Assembly (NCBI RefSeq): GCF_012273895.1
Contig: NC_052106.1
Location: forward strand, 4,588,001-4,652,000
DNA: 64,000 bases
DNA from: Zerene cesonia
Lineage: Eukaryota > Arthropoda > Insecta > Lepidoptera > Pieridae
Direction of reading: 5' to 3'
The notes beneath the pieces are model-generated. The model saw only the letters and a program-made list of their open reading frames with translations, was not told where the DNA came from and did not search any database. Positions 12,593-25,550 of this stretch are shown here, piece by piece. Both the position numbers and the translations under genes were made by a program. Positions within the stretch are counted from its first letter, which is position 1, and the number at the start of each line of letters is the position of its first letter.

Positions 12593-15510
12593 TGAAAAAG
12601 TATTGCTAGCGTTTTTTTAATATTTCCAGATATAAATCGTAGGTTTAAGTTAACATTTTTAAAATTACAATAACTGTTTCACCGAGATTTAATTAATTAG
12701 GACTGGATAAATTGCTAATTATTGCCAAGTTTGATAGCAAGTTCTATTTACCTTTAAAGAAAGCCTGCTTTTATGCCTTAAAAGTAATCTCGATTTCAAT
12801 TTTACTATTTACGTTTCTTATGCCTACTTTTTATGCGATCTACCTAACTATTCAACCAGTGAAATTACATATATGTATAAATAAGTGTTTATGTCCAGTC
12901 TGCTATCGACGAGACCAGTTGAAAGTTCTCAATTCAGAAAGAATGATAATCATCTTAAAATTCCTAGCCCTGGTCATAAAAAGTACGAATTATTCTCGGT
13001 TACTAAATTTTAGTCCTTATTAGTCGAAATGTATCGAATCGTTATATGACAATGCATAACACCGCAATTACGAAAACAAATGTTTGTAACAAAATGAAAT
13101 GTAACTATTACGTAAAAGTAGACATATCTAATTGTAGTTATTATCATCACTTCCATAATAACTACATCATAATATTATGATCTAATCAAAGTGTCCTTTA
13201 GTTATATACAATGAAATTACTGATCAATGAAAATGGCACAACTCCAAACACAATAGATTAATGTTTACTAACAGTGAGCGAACGAATGAAAATAAACGTA
13301 TGTTTAAGACGTAACATTACATTTAAGTGACGGTAAAAAACATTCTTCTTGCTTTACGAGCTGTGAAATCAATATTTAAAACAACAGCCATTAAATATAT
13401 CTGGAATTTGCAATACTTTTATAGGTTATGTTAAGAAATATTTAATCGTTGAAAGGGTGTTAGTAAAGAGTCTAGACTTCAACCGGTTTAAGAACACTAA
13501 TCTAGTGAAAGTGCATCTAATAGCTATTATAATCCATCCGATCACATAACTGGTCTTTAAGATTTACCCTTGAAAATATATATTGAAATGGTTCATTTCC
13601 ATTCTCGTGCCGAGTAATATTTTAGTGCATTATAAACAAGCACGATATTGATCATACATTTAACACTTCGCTCATATCACAAATACCCTGCCAAAATAAA
13701 CAGCCGCCAAATGCTATTTACTAGGTGTGACTGTAGAGGGTATTCCTAATTATAAAATTGACGTCACAGTCATAAGGCCGTCTAATCAAGCATCAGGTAG
13801 CCGGTAGCCCACATGTTAACATGCACACGCCAAAATGACAAAGTGCGCTCGAGTTGCGACATCACTTTCACTCGTTAACCGATGCCAATTTATTCAATCT
13901 AGGCCCCATTACCTACTGTTTTGGATTGACGACATTCACAGATTGCTTAGAATTGCTTGGAAAACGTCGCGATGATTTGTGATTTCCTGAATCCAGAATT
14001 CCACAACAATCAAGCACAGGCTATGTAGGCGTCCATCCTCATAAGGATAAGTACAAGATGATTGTATTTTATTCGCTAAATGAGACAGATTATTAGCATT
14101 CTGTTAGGTCATTATGCACTAAAAGTGCATGCAATCTTTTTGTTTAAGCAAAAATCCTTTGTTTTTGTTAAAAGACTTTTATGTTGACCTCGCCATAAAA
14201 TGTCATGGAAAGACTGATTATAAGAAAATGGGCGTACTTCAAGAGGTACGAACTTCAAGTTAAATTCTTTCTAGGTTTTTAGTGGTATTGTAACATCAAA
14301 ATTCAGTTTTGTCCTGGTCTTCTAGGTACCCAGGAAAGTGATAGTATTATTAACTCTTCAACACAAGTATCAATAAATATTTAAAAACACCAAATTCGAA
14401 AAGAATTATTTTTTGCGAGACTGTTTTACCAACTTCCATTTTTTTTAATAAAATTCATTGTACTTTCGCTGTATAAAATGTTTTATTTAAAATATGTATT
14501 AGATATTATATTACATCTATAAACCATGTAAAAATAAAATGGGTCGTAATTCGTTGCAATAATTTAGAATAATTCATAAATTCTAACATAACAACGTTGT
14601 TAATTAGTTAGAAAAATTAAATTATTGCTTGTCGGAATCAAACTCGTCCTTTACTTAAAAGGAAGTAGCTTGATTTAAAGTGTTAATTAAATGGTTCGGT
14701 AACTACGGAACTTTATTTAACCTTAATTTCCGTATAATTTTGAAAGTTATTAACTAATTAGGTGACTATCACTGAGATCAAGCAGTTTGCAAGAACTACA
14801 AATAACGTAAAAAATATGGTTTTGAACTGATTAGATAAATTGTAATTTAAGATTAAGTATATAAATAATCATAGAAAATAAATATGAAATCATTATGTAT
14901 TAGCAGCCAATTGGCCGGTAGTCAAACAATCGTCGAGTAAAGCGCGCAATTCCCTGGTTCAATGACAATGGCAAACAATGCTTGACGGATTCAAATGTGA
15001 TTGTGGATCGTTATTATATCAATGGAGAAATCTGTGATGTGGGCGAAGCGACAGCGGCGAAACGACAGCAAAACGCATTTGGATTGCGATTTAATGTTTT
15101 TCGTACGTGCTATGAATATATTGGACGTAACAAGCGCCTTGCAAATAATTATTTTACATTTTTACGATACAATAAGATATAATTTATTGTAAAATCTAAT
15201 ACCGCTGGAAGTAGATTAGGTATAGCCACATACATAAATAAACGGTAAACTTTTATCCATATACGTATTGTGTTGCTAATTAGAAAATGTGGAGCATAAC
15301 ATGTTTCTATTTTTACATCCATTAAATGCAACAAGTCTTTCACGAAAATTTAAAAATGCAATTGAGAGTTTTAATTGCAAGAACTAATTTTAAATATCGA
15401 ATATTCCATTAATCATATACCACGATAAAAAATCAGGAAATGTTTTGTTAATGTACCAGGTGTGGTACTCTACAAATATAATGTTGCCTTTAATAGCAAA
15501 AGGTCTTTAC
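12593..15510. other. Non-coding DNA
   Basis: No coding exon is supported. By position it would be the start of the first intron of the minus-strand gene whose first coding exon ends at 15,511. The open frame at 12,712-13,023 lacks an ATG start and splice support. Confidence 0.5.
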
Positions 15511-15783
15511 CTGTCTTTGTGTTTTGTCCGGCAGTATAACAGACAACTCGAAGGATCTGTTCTTTTTATCCCTACTGCCGGATCGCATAAGCTTAGTCGA
15601 TGTGCGTGTGATGCTTTGCGCCTTCTCCGGCAACTTAAGCGCAACTATAGACATGCTGCGCGAAAGCCGCCGTCCCAACTTGCGGGTCCTCAAGGACATG
15701 GACCCGCTCAGCCCACGTTTACGGGCTTCTGGAACCGGCGTATTATCCTCCACCCCAACCCCTTCCTCACTAGCACCAGCCAT
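15511..15783 (-). CDS. First coding exon of an unidentified signalling-type protein
   Basis: Starts at ATG 15,783-15,781 and encodes 91 residues before a consensus donor (CAG|GTAAAG) directly after ..DKTQRQ, phase 0. The N-terminus is Gly/Glu-rich, then strongly basic and Ser-rich (RKLGRRLSRSMSIVAL, KLMRSGSRDKKNR), like a phosphorylated linker. It ends in FELSVILPDKTQRQ, which looks like the first strand of a ubiquitin-like fold such as a Raf-type Ras-binding or FERM domain; that is inference. Coding GC content is well above the surroundings. No further exon is recognisable in the 15 kb to the left, so the next one is distant. I do not recognise the family. The plus-strand open frames over the same bases are shadows. 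Confidence 0.6.
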
Positions 15784-16260
15784 CGCACTTTACACACTCG
15801 ATGTCAACAATCACATCTCCCGTGAAAAGTCACAAAACTTGAACACTTTTAACTTGAGAAAGTTCAACTCTGACTCATCCTCGAGCTCCGTCTTTCGTTG
15901 CACTTTTCAATTGTTAATCCGCATCGTTACTACGAGAGGGCACGATTTCGACGGGTCCGGCTGATCATATGGTCATAGAGCCGGTTTGAAGCTGCGCCGA
16001 CTGTCCACTGTGAGCGGTTAGACCGACAGCAATTTAAAACAATTTAACGATCCGATATAAATTGAAATTAAACGTAAAGTTGGTCGGTTTCGTATATATC
16101 GTTATATCGTTTAAGTAGGGCGCGTTATCACTTTGGTGAGGACGGAGCGCGACGTGCGCGCGGCTGTTCGCAATCTCAATGACTAGAGGCGGCTGCGGCG
16201 CGAACTGCAAACGCCCCCGCCGCGCCATAACAAAACAGCTAGACTTCCAATTACTTATCG
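15784..16260 (-). promoter_or_regulatory. GC-rich 5'UTR/promoter region
   Basis: Directly upstream of ATG 15,783. 16,130-16,230 is the most GC- and CpG-rich stretch for several kilobases (for example GGAGCGCGACGTGCGCGCGG), as is usual for a housekeeping-type promoter. Exact start site is not determined. Confidence 0.45.
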
Positions 16261-16550
16261 AATCTCGCTGTATCAAAGCTATGACACTTTACTAATGTTC
16301 GTTTGTCTTTCACAATGAGAAGCAACGCTCCCACGAGATTTTTGACATTGATTCAGGACGCTCTCAATCCAGTTAACGGAATCGTAAAAGTATTTGTTCA
16401 TGTTACTAGCAATTCTATGGTAACTATCCTCACCGCACATATCAAGTCCAATTGACCTCACCAAAATATGAACGATATTTTCATACTCTACGAATAAAAA
16501 TGTACCATAAAGTCATAAAAAACTTTAGTATCAACCATTCTTATAGTATC

Positions 16551-16782
16551 GACCAGGGCAATAGTAGTGAAGTCCCGTGTCCCCTAGTGGGGTATGGGGC
16601 AGATGATGTACATCCGTTTCACTGATCGATTTTATTTAGGGATAAGTAGGTGATCAGCCTTCTGTGTCCTGCCAGACCGAGACATTTTTTTTTCTGCGTC
16701 CCCACCGGGAATCGAACCCAGGACCCCTCGGTTCTACGCTCACGCGTTAACCACTGTACCAAGGAGGCGGACCAGGGAAATA
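16551..16782 (-). repeat. tRNA-derived SINE with target-site duplication
   Basis: The minus strand has a tRNA-like head: A-box-like TGGTACAGTGGTTAACGCG and B-box GGGTTCGATTCCC at about 16,690-16,770. The body ends at left near 16,564. It is bounded by GACCAGGGCAATA (16,551-16,563) and GACCAGGGAAATA (16,770-16,782), a 13-base duplication with one mismatch, so the insertion is fairly recent. It is not a functional tRNA gene because there is no tRNA 3' half fold beyond the B-box arm. Confidence 0.85.
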
Positions 16783-18146
16783 AGGGCATCTATATTTATA
16801 TATTTATTTAAGTTTATTAAGGCAAGTGGAAAATCTAAAATATTAAAAAAAAATCAACTAGTACTAGAAGTTGTAATCACACCCTACAAGCTTAATCACT
16901 TTATTACATTTGTTTCTTAATATAACTCAATCTAGATTATTACGTTGTGGTTTTACATAATACACATATAACAAAGTATTCGTGTTCTCTACATTATGTG
17001 GATCAGTTTCAAGGCGATCGTGTGCATATACAGTAATCTATGTAATGGTATTCAGGACTAGTTAAGTGGACAACAACAATAAGGAACATAATACATAATC
17101 TCTGGTTACGTGGTAATCATTTACATAAGTACTAAGAAGACTCGAATTATAGTAATTTACTTGAATTACAAGAGACTTATCAGACGTATTTTCATTTATA
17201 AATATCTACTGTATATGTATTAAATTTTGATTCAGTATTCTCTACAACTTTATAGTGAAAATAAGAGTGAGTGAGTGAGTACTCAGTATTACTCTTCCCT
17301 CGAATTTAAAAACATTTTTACGCACACACACAAATCCTCACTTAAAAAGAAAATAAACAGTACCCCGACTTGTGTTCTACGCATAATAATTTTTTATATG
17401 TAGGAAATTTGCAATAATTTAACATGCTCTACTATTAAACAATCACAATATAAAAATACATATTTTAGTTATAATAATTTCATACTGAGAAAGGTTAAGA
17501 AATCGGCACATTTTCTATGAAAATATTTAGTAAAGATAAAAGAATCGTAAAAGATTTTTTATTTTATTTTTTTGTACAATCATTTAATTTATTTGAGTGT
17601 GAGTACAAGACAATATATTGTTGTTATACCTTTGTATATAACCTATTTAACTTTATTTACTTCATTTTTGTTGCGTACCATAGTTTGACGTTTATGACAC
17701 TTTAATCAAACTACTAACATATCCAAAAATATATACATAATGATTGCACGCGAAATATTTTATCAATATTTGTTTTGTTTAGATCTTAGCAATTCTTGAG
17801 ACAATTGAAATGCAGTAAGTATCTTCCACAAAATAGTTCAAGAACTTAACGAGGTTATTTGCAACTTACAAAATACATTTACCTTCAGAGCGTAAAATGT
17901 ATCACTGAAGATCAAACTCACTGAAGCTTATTAAAACTGCAGTGACGATAATGAGTTAAACAACTTCAAATCATTTTATATTATTTTATTATTTTTATTT
18001 ATTTAATATGGTCATCCAACACCTCTTACATCATAACTTATAAGATACATAGATTTAACAAATAAAAATAAATGTGACAGATAATTATAGGATAACACAA
18101 CATGTAAATTTTGCGTCAAGTTACAAGTTTTAAATATTATTATACT

Positions 18147-18352
18147 AGCTGCGCCCCGCGGTTACACCCGCGTAAGTCCGTATCGCGAAGGAATATCGGG
18201 ATAAAAATACTTTTTTTGCCTATATGTTATTCCAGTTTTGCAGCTATCTACGTATCAAATTTCATTGCAATCGGGTCAGTAGTTTTTGCGTGAAAGAGCA
18301 ACAAACAACACACATCCTTACAAACTTTCGCATTTATAATATTATTAGGATA
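18147..18352 (+). repeat. Lepidopteran short element, full-length copy
   Basis: Starts CTAGCTGCGCCCCGCGGTTA and ends CGCATTTATAATATTATTAG followed by GAT. Internal blocks are GGAATATCGGGATAAAAA and a region ending in TTTTTGCGTGAAAGAGCAAC. This is the best intact copy in the window; others are at 23,571-23,768 (reverse), 30,580-30,768 and 36,478-36,582. Confidence 0.8.
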
Positions 18353-18961
18353 TTAACAGACATGTCTTTAAATATTTACGGATTTTGTGACAATTATCGT
18401 GAAATATATATAAACCATTGTGATATATCTTAATCATGATAAATAACTCACCAATAGTTAATATTTACGCTAGTAAAATAAAATAATAATCTACTCTCTA
18501 CTTTCTTTTGCGGTGAAGTAACCTCTATCAATCATTTAACTCATTTGTTTTAAATACACAAGTACAAATCGTATGCGGTTTTGCGACAGCACACTCTAAC
18601 GACCTTCGACTTTGAACATTGACTTGGATTCTAGCAACTTTCAAACAATGCTATATTGGTGACCAGAGTTGAAAATAACAGTTGAGTGTGCCAAATTTAT
18701 TTATTTGGTGTATTTCACTTAATTTTCACATTGAAATGAAGTTAATATTTAGTAACTTTTTGGATAATTTACTATCTACAGAAAAAAATAATCAAAAAAT
18801 TTGAAAATACCGAAGATACCCGCGTTGATACTTGATGATATTTAAATGTTACTTGATGATATATAAAACTTTTGGTACTAAACATTGCAACTGTATCATT
18901 CATATATAATATGTATTTAGGTATACTTTTAATCTTTAAAAACAGCCAAATTTTGCATCTA

Positions 18962-18993
18962 AACTTTATATATATAAGTATATATATAAAGTT
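18962..18993. repeat. 32-bp AT palindrome
   Basis: Two 15-base arms (AACTTTATATATATA and its reverse complement) with a 2-base centre. Probably a low-complexity hairpin. Confidence 0.6.
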
Positions 18994-19094
18994 ATGTATG
19001 TAAGTTATGTACAATAAGTCGATGTCCTTTTGAAATGTAATAGATACTTATACGCTGGACTTTTGTTTATGTTCTCATTTCCAGATCTGTTCAA

Positions 19095-22000
19095 ATGGCT
19101 TGGAAGAAAGATGGTGATTGGAAAGAGCGTTATTCAAAGTTATATTCTTCGAGAGGATTAACTCTGTACGTACTGACATTTAAACAACAATGTGGAATAA
19201 TTTTCCTCGTCATATAAAACAAAGTGTAACAGAAACTGTAAAACTAATTAAAACATTTACGACTACCGCACCGTTACAACTTATATCACAAACGTATTAC
19301 TTCTGTATGTGTAAAATACGTCATCTTTAACACATATTTTTAACATTTAGCTCCGGCATCATTTAAGGATATTTATAAACGACTTAAAATCTTGTAATTA
19401 AATGGAACTTATGCTGAGTTTTAAAATAATTCAATTTCGAAATGTGGTTAGTTATACGTTACGTGCATTAGATATAAGTATTGCTCTAAATGTCATACAC
19501 ATTTGAGTAATACCTGTTCCGCTTATGCCATATTTTATTCAGTTCAACGAATGTAATGCCCCTCACCAAGGCTGATTGGACTGTAAGTTGTATCGACTAT
19601 CACAAATGCTACCTCCAGTGTGAGTCACTAAAGTGAATCACGAGTGTCAGAAGTCGACAAGATGTTTTTCTCAATAAACACTGAAACCACGATAAATATG
19701 AACGACCTTCTCAGTAAAATTTAAAGTTATTTTAAGTTTTTATGTTCTTAAGATTATTTTAGAGCAGTACAATTCTCTTTGTTTTGCATATTTTGAAAAG
19801 ACGAGAAATGTGTATTGAATTTTTGTTTCGTTGTTTGGCTTTTGGCTATGTTGGCTATGTTGTTGCTATTTTCCTTCTATAATGAGGTGGCAACTTGGAA
19901 ACTTCTTAAAAGTACCTTCTTGTTTCGAATTCAATAATGTCTTGTCTGATTCAAACCACATACATAACATAAGATAAATGATTTAGTGTGTCGTTCGATG
20001 TAAATATGGTAGTGTGTGATTATTCTTTGCGCCCGTTTAATTCAAAGGTATCCAACTTAATAATACTAGGGCAAAAGAAGATCCACCGCGCCGTATATCG
20101 TTCATGAGCAATGAGTCCTCTCCATACGCCTCCTTGCTTGTTAAACTACGAGCCAGTCGCGAGGAATCCACGATTTCTGCGATATCAACACCACCGTACT
20201 TTAGGTCTCTCATGTCACAGCAAAGTGAAAGCACGTATCGAAGCTGTCAGCAGTAAGTAAATAGCATTATGTATTGCATAACACAATCACGATGCTTACA
20301 TTAAACATAACGGAAGCTATATAAATACGTTGCATAAATAGAAAATAACGTATCATCTCCAATAAATACATCTTCTGCATGCGGAACTAAGTAACAACAT
20401 TTGTAATAACAACGTAATCTGCAATTGTAAGAAAATAAAACAAGTCTGTGGAAAGATTACCAGCTAGATATTAATTAAAATTATACTATGAAGAGACAGA
20501 ATGGGTTCTAAAATAATATTCATTCATTTAAATTTAATCTATTTATTTACAAAGTATTTTGTAACACATCATGTTAAAATTACTGAGAAATAAAAAAACA
20601 ACTCATGTCTAAAGATAAAGCAACAAAATTCTCTACGAATAACAAAATTATTGATATAATGCATTAAAATTATTCCAAGAATATATCAAAATATTTGTTC
20701 TTCAGTCAGTTATTAGTTAGTATCAAATGAAATAACAAAGCGGAATTTTGTCTCGGAAAATATTTGATTTGTAGCTTTTCAAATCAATCGTTATCATATC
20801 ACGATATGAGAGCCGTCTAGGGTGTGTTCTAAATAAATACGTAGAAGCACGAGTCCTTATGTATATTTAAATATCAAATAGCTAGACTATTCTGCACTTG
20901 AACAGTGAATGTTTTATTAGAGCTGATCTACATGTAGAAATTCGCTTTACCCGAGAGGGAGAGACTTTTTTTGAACATGTTAATTGTAGTTATAATTTAA
21001 ATTGTTTAAAATATGGGTAGTAGCTATGTAGTGTAAGTGAATTTGACATTTCTTTCTATGGTATTACCTATTTTAAAATTAATTAACGTTGATGTAAAAT
21101 AATGTATAGTTAATATATTCGTAGCTAAATTCTCGTATATTTAACGTTTGTTAAAGATTTAAATACTTTCTGTTGTTCAGGTATCCCGATTTAGGTGGCA
21201 TTGATACTCTTCTTTTGGACATGGTTCGATCGCGCAGCCAAGAAATTCAAGATGAAATACAAGACACCACGCCTGCTTTGCCCAGTGAAAACAACATGGA
21301 CGAGTAATGTTATCTTAGTAACTTTAATTCCCAAATTTTCCCTGGAAGTATTATGAAATAATGGTCAATTCGCCTAACTAGTGGAAACATACTAGAGGTG
21401 GTAGGTAGGTACGTAAACCGTTACCTGGTACATGAAATTCAAATTTAAATGATGTTGCAGTTTTCTTCAATATTAAAAGCATTGTGAAGACATCATCATA
21501 AAGTCCAAAGTATCTTTATATCTTCGAGATTATTTTACAATAAGTACATAGCAAACAAAAACGTTCATACGAGAAATAATTTAACTATTACCTGATGATA
21601 TGATGATATGATAGAATAATGAGCAACTACATATTGTTTGAACAAGACAATATATGATATAAGAGCCAAGGTTGATTAAAGAGGTTTTTATTGAATATTC
21701 TCGTAGCTTTCACTCTCTATAAAATTATGACTATTAACTCATATTCCCACAGTCGTATAACAAAAGGTTATTAAGTAACAGTGTATTGATTACAACATTT
21801 CGTAAAGCCGATTGTGATTAATTGAAATTTAAAATGAGAATTACCTTGCCGTGTAATAAATTCGTGGCAAATGGCTATTAAACATTGATTTAAAAATAAG
21901 ATTTCATTGACAAAAAAGTAATAGTAATTTTAAAAGGACATTTATCTTTCATTTTATTTGAAATTATAGTTTAAAAATGGCTCTCGGTAGAAAAAAGGTA

Positions 22001-23450
22001 AAAAGTAGATAATTAGAAAATTCGCAGTTGTACCTCTAACCACGGATGTATACCTAAGTAGTAGTTACTGTGTAACATAAAGAAATATAATCACTAACTT
22101 AATATAGCAAAAAACATCATTGAATTGAAGAATAGTTGTCCAAATGATTGCTGAAACATATAAATATATCATAAGAATATCCTTATTCGGCACCATCGAT
22201 TGATAGTCGTATTTTCTGGAAATTAAGACACAATTTGAATGCTTATAACGTTGATATATAAAATATATGAAACGAAACGAATCAAACAATATTATTATTA
22301 TCAATTATTATTGAAATATTTAATCTTACAGCAACCCATCAAATGATCCATACTGCATGCACGGATTCAACATGCGTATGACGGAACGCAGCGTTTCCCG
22401 CTCACGTTTCTCGCGCATATCCACACGTCGCGATATGGACATACCTTCAATATTAGCATTCACGGCTTCTGTTACGTCACCGGTGAAATTTTTGCAAAAA
22501 TTAATTCTTTAAATTGTTTCAAAATGTGCATTAGTTATATTGGCTAAAATTCATAAGTCACAAACAGCTGGATTACAAAATAAACTAAATCTTTAGTCAC
22601 TCAGAAAGAATAAATTCGTTAGGCATATTATATACGACATAACGATATAAACTTAATTGTATTGCTTCTTATGCTATTTCCTTTTTGCTGTAGCCTCAAG
22701 TAGAAATACCTGCTTTTCAAAAACCAACTTCTCCACAAAGAGAGGATATACCACGCTGGTCTATTCGTCGTTCAATGTGTCCCGTGTGCTCACAAAAGTG
22801 GCGAGATCGTAGCACAATAAAAAAAATAAAATATTCAGGTACACAAAATACGTATAACTGAAAATGTAAATGCAACTAGTAATTATATTATAACTAACAA
22901 CACTATAGTCAACATTGTGAGGTGTTCTTTCAGGACTTAAAAGAAATATATCAACCGATCTGCCATCAGTGATTGCGCCTGCGAAAATAAGAACGGCAAC
23001 TGCAGTAAGTTAGTAAGTATATATAAACGTAGATATTACGCACAACATATTAACCTATATACTTACTTCTTTGTTTGGGTAATTAAAAATATTAAATATT
23101 ATTTATACGCTACATAAAAAGTGGTATTAAAATAACCAAATGCTGCGCGTATATGTTGTTGCATTTTTTTCTGTAAATATAATTTTCACAGTACCCCAAG
23201 ACCAATTCCTGCGACGGTGGACAAAGACGTTGGACTAGTACATGGCTGCTTCCGTAACAGCAGCAACGCATGGCAATTGACTAGAGCACGAAAATTTCGA
23301 GCACCTAAACCACGGCTCCCGTCACCTGAAGCATCCGCACCACATAGTTCTACCGCACCAACGGCAAAGAAAGATCTCGACATGCGTGTCAATCGTTTTC
23401 TCACTGATGAATTTATTACGCCACAGAATATTAATAAATCGCAATTTTGA
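19095..23450 (+). CDS. Unidentified seven-exon gene, 336 aa
   Basis: Exons: 19,095-19,165, 20,070-20,252, 21,181-21,303, 22,332-22,482, 22,694-22,838, 22,934-23,012 and 23,192-23,450; all junctions keep frame and have AG/GT sites. The protein begins MAWKKDGDWKERYSKLYSSR, is Ser/Arg-rich and polar, and has no signal peptide or membrane segment. There is one CxxC (RRSMCPVCSQKW) in exon 5 and a Pro/Ala-rich patch before the end (..NINKSQF). Exon 2 has an RRISFMSNESS stretch resembling kinase sites. I do not recognise the family. A 5'UTR intron ends at 19,084. Exon 6 must use the second of two donors 8 bases apart to stay in frame. The TGA stop is at 23,448-23,450. High coding GC content against AT-rich introns supports a real gene. 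Confidence 0.7.
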
Positions 23451-24245
23451 AATTTTATACTAATTAATACATTAATAAAAAATTTCTAAACAAATTCCAT
23501 ACCTATCTTAATATTTATTATATTACGAATTTCTGTTTTTACAGTACCATTACATCGTAATTCTACTATCCTACTAATATTATAAATGCGAAAGTTTGTA
23601 AGGATGTGTGTGTGTTTGTTGCTTTTTCACGCAAAAACTACTGAACCGATTGCAATGAAATTTGGTACGTAGATAGCTGAACAAATGGAATTAAATATAG
23701 GCCATTTTTTATCCCGATATTCCTACGGGATACGGACTTACGCGGGTGAAACCGCGGGGCGCGACCAGTAAAATGTATTAAATTTAAAGATTTTTTTAGT
23801 CTCTTGATTTGACGGTTATTGAACATCAAAGTTATATTATTTGCGGTCCACCCAGACTTCGCCCGTGATACACATATTACTTTATAAGTGTATTATCTAT
23901 GTATATTACAGTCTACAGCACTCAAGGATCACGTAATCATTTCTCTTCTATTTATCCCAACTCTGGGGCCATTCGTCTAGGACTTTTTGATTTCAAGTCA
24001 TGTCCTAGCCCATAGATTAAACGCTCATATACTGGTCCTAGTCTGTCGTTTGTTTAGGATGGTTATCACTGTCACTGTCAAAATTGATAACTATAAACTT
24101 TCATTATTCATAAATATTTGCTATAATTTTCAGCTGATTTCTTTCTATCCCTAAAATGTTCTTATAGATTTCTAACAGCTGCCATATTACAATAAATCTA
24201 TCTAAACATTAACCTGCATTGCAAAGTTTGAACAAAACTAGTACA
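23451..24245. other. Intergenic region upstream of MECR
   Basis: Holds a reverse copy of the lepidopteran short element at 23,571-23,768, then about 450 bases that must contain the 3' end of the preceding gene's transcript and the MECR promoter. No other feature is seen. Confidence 0.5.
23571..23768 (-). repeat. Lepidopteran short element, reverse copy
   Basis: On the plus strand it starts ATCCTACTAATATTATAAATG and ends CCGCGGGGCGCGACCAGTA, the mirror of the copy at 18,147. A GTGTGTGT run lies inside, near 23,604. Confidence 0.8.
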
Positions 24246-25550
24246 ATGAAGGTATTGACGATTTTATCACTCTCAAAAACTGCATTAAACTTTCTTAAAC
24301 CAAAGAAGGTATGTACAATAATTCAAGAAAACCAACGCCGCAGCCTTATGTCCAAGCAGCTTATATATCAAGAATTTGGTGATCCTCTACAAGTGGTTAA
24401 ATACAGAGAATGTGAAGTTCCACCTCTCGGAAGTCAGGAAGTGTTAGTTAGAATGCTAGCTGCTCCAGTCAATCCAGCAGACATTAATACGATACAAGGT
24501 ACATCCATATTTCTGTATTTTCAGATAAAAAATATTTTGTTCAAAAAAAACATTTCCTGTGTAATTTTGTGTTTTGAATGAATAAGAAGAAGTAAATAAG
24601 GTATTATATTTATGTTTTCTTTTTGTCGTTTTTTTTTTTAATGTACAGTTGCATTTCTAATAATGTATTACTATATAGATTTGTTGTTTTAAGGAAAGTA
24701 TCCAGTCAAGGTTGAGCTTCCTTCTATTCCTGGAAATGAAGGAGTAGGTTGTGTAGTTGAAGTGGGATCTGATGTGAAAGACATAAAGAAAGGAAACAAA
24801 GTAATTGTCACAGTTCCATTGCAGGGTACATGGAGAAACTTGGGAACATTTCAAAAATCGTCTCTGTTAGTAGTTCCAGATGTATTAGGTAATGTTGAAG
24901 CAGCATCACTCACTGTTAATCCTTGCACAGCATTAAGAATGCTTTGTGACTTTGTTTGTCTAAAGGAAGGTGATGTTGTCATACAAAATGGAGCGAATAG
25001 TGCCTGTGGTCAAAATGTCATACAAATATGTAAAGCGTGGGGTATCAAGACAGTAAATGTTGTTAGAAATAGGCCAGAAATTGCAGAATTAAAGAAGTAT
25101 CTACAAGATCTAGGAGCCACATATGTTTTCACGGAGGAGGAAATGCGAAGTATTACCATATTCAAAGGTGAAGTTAAGAAACCACAGCTTGCTTTGAATT
25201 GTGTGGGTGGCAAAAGTGCCACACAATTATTTAGATATATGGATCACGGTGGTATAATGGTCACTTATGGAGGTATGTCAAGGGAACCTGTAATTGTTCC
25301 CACATCAGCATTTATTTTCAAAAATACAAGCTGCAGAGGATTTTGGATGACAGCATGGAATAAAAATGCTCCAGAGGCAGACAAAGAAAGAATGCTCCAA
25401 GAAATTATTAAATTAATGTTATCAAAGCAACTCAAGGCACCAATACACAAAATGGTTAAGTTTGATAATTATCAGGAAGCTTTAAAAAATGCACTCACAC
25501 CTCAGGGATTTGCAGGTTGCAAATATCTTTTTGAATTTGGTGATTGCTAA
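24246..25550 (+). CDS. Mecr: Mitochondrial trans-2-enoyl-CoA/ACP reductase
   Basis: Catalyses the NADPH-dependent last reduction step of mitochondrial fatty-acid synthesis (FAS II), which feeds lipoic acid synthesis. Two exons, 24,246-24,498 and 24,694-25,550, joined in phase 1, give 369 aa, matching the family size. Residues 1-40 are basic and hydrophobic without acidic residues at the very start, fitting a mitochondrial transit peptide. Visible motifs: AAPVNPADINTIQ with the conserved Tyr87 (GKY, the position reported as catalytic in this family), GNEGVG, NGANSACGQNVIQ of the Rossmann fold, NVVRNRPE with Arg209/Arg211 at the NADPH-phosphate position, LALNCVGGKSA, and CRGFWMTAW. An in-frame TTG region upstream was not used because ATG 24,246 fits the family start. 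The stop is followed by AATAAA at 25,711. Confidence 0.93.

Larger units (their letters stand above)
16783..19084. other. Intergenic region upstream of the 19-23 kb gene
   Basis: AT-rich, with a short GTGA repeat near 17,268, a repeat copy at 18,147-18,352 and the AT palindrome at 18,962-18,993. Part of it is 5'UTR intron of the downstream gene, because the first coding exon at 19,085 follows an acceptor (TTTCCAG). No other coding exon is seen. Confidence 0.5.

Noticed and set aside
12712..13023. 103-residue plus-strand frame with hydrophobic stretch
   Set aside because: No ATG start, no splice signals, composition as random AT-rich DNA.
15445..15964. Two overlapping plus-strand frames of 126 and 146 residues
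   Set aside because: They overlie the minus-strand exon 15,511-15,783, whose frame has a start, basic/Ser pattern and a consensus donor; the plus frames have neither.
16690..16770. tRNA gene on the minus strand
   Set aside because: Has A- and B-box-like sequences but is the head of a SINE bounded by a target-site duplication; no complete cloverleaf.
23004..23192. Alternative exon 6 end at 23,004 for the 19-23 kb gene
   Set aside because: It would put the last exon out of frame with a quick stop; the donor at 23,013 keeps the frame.
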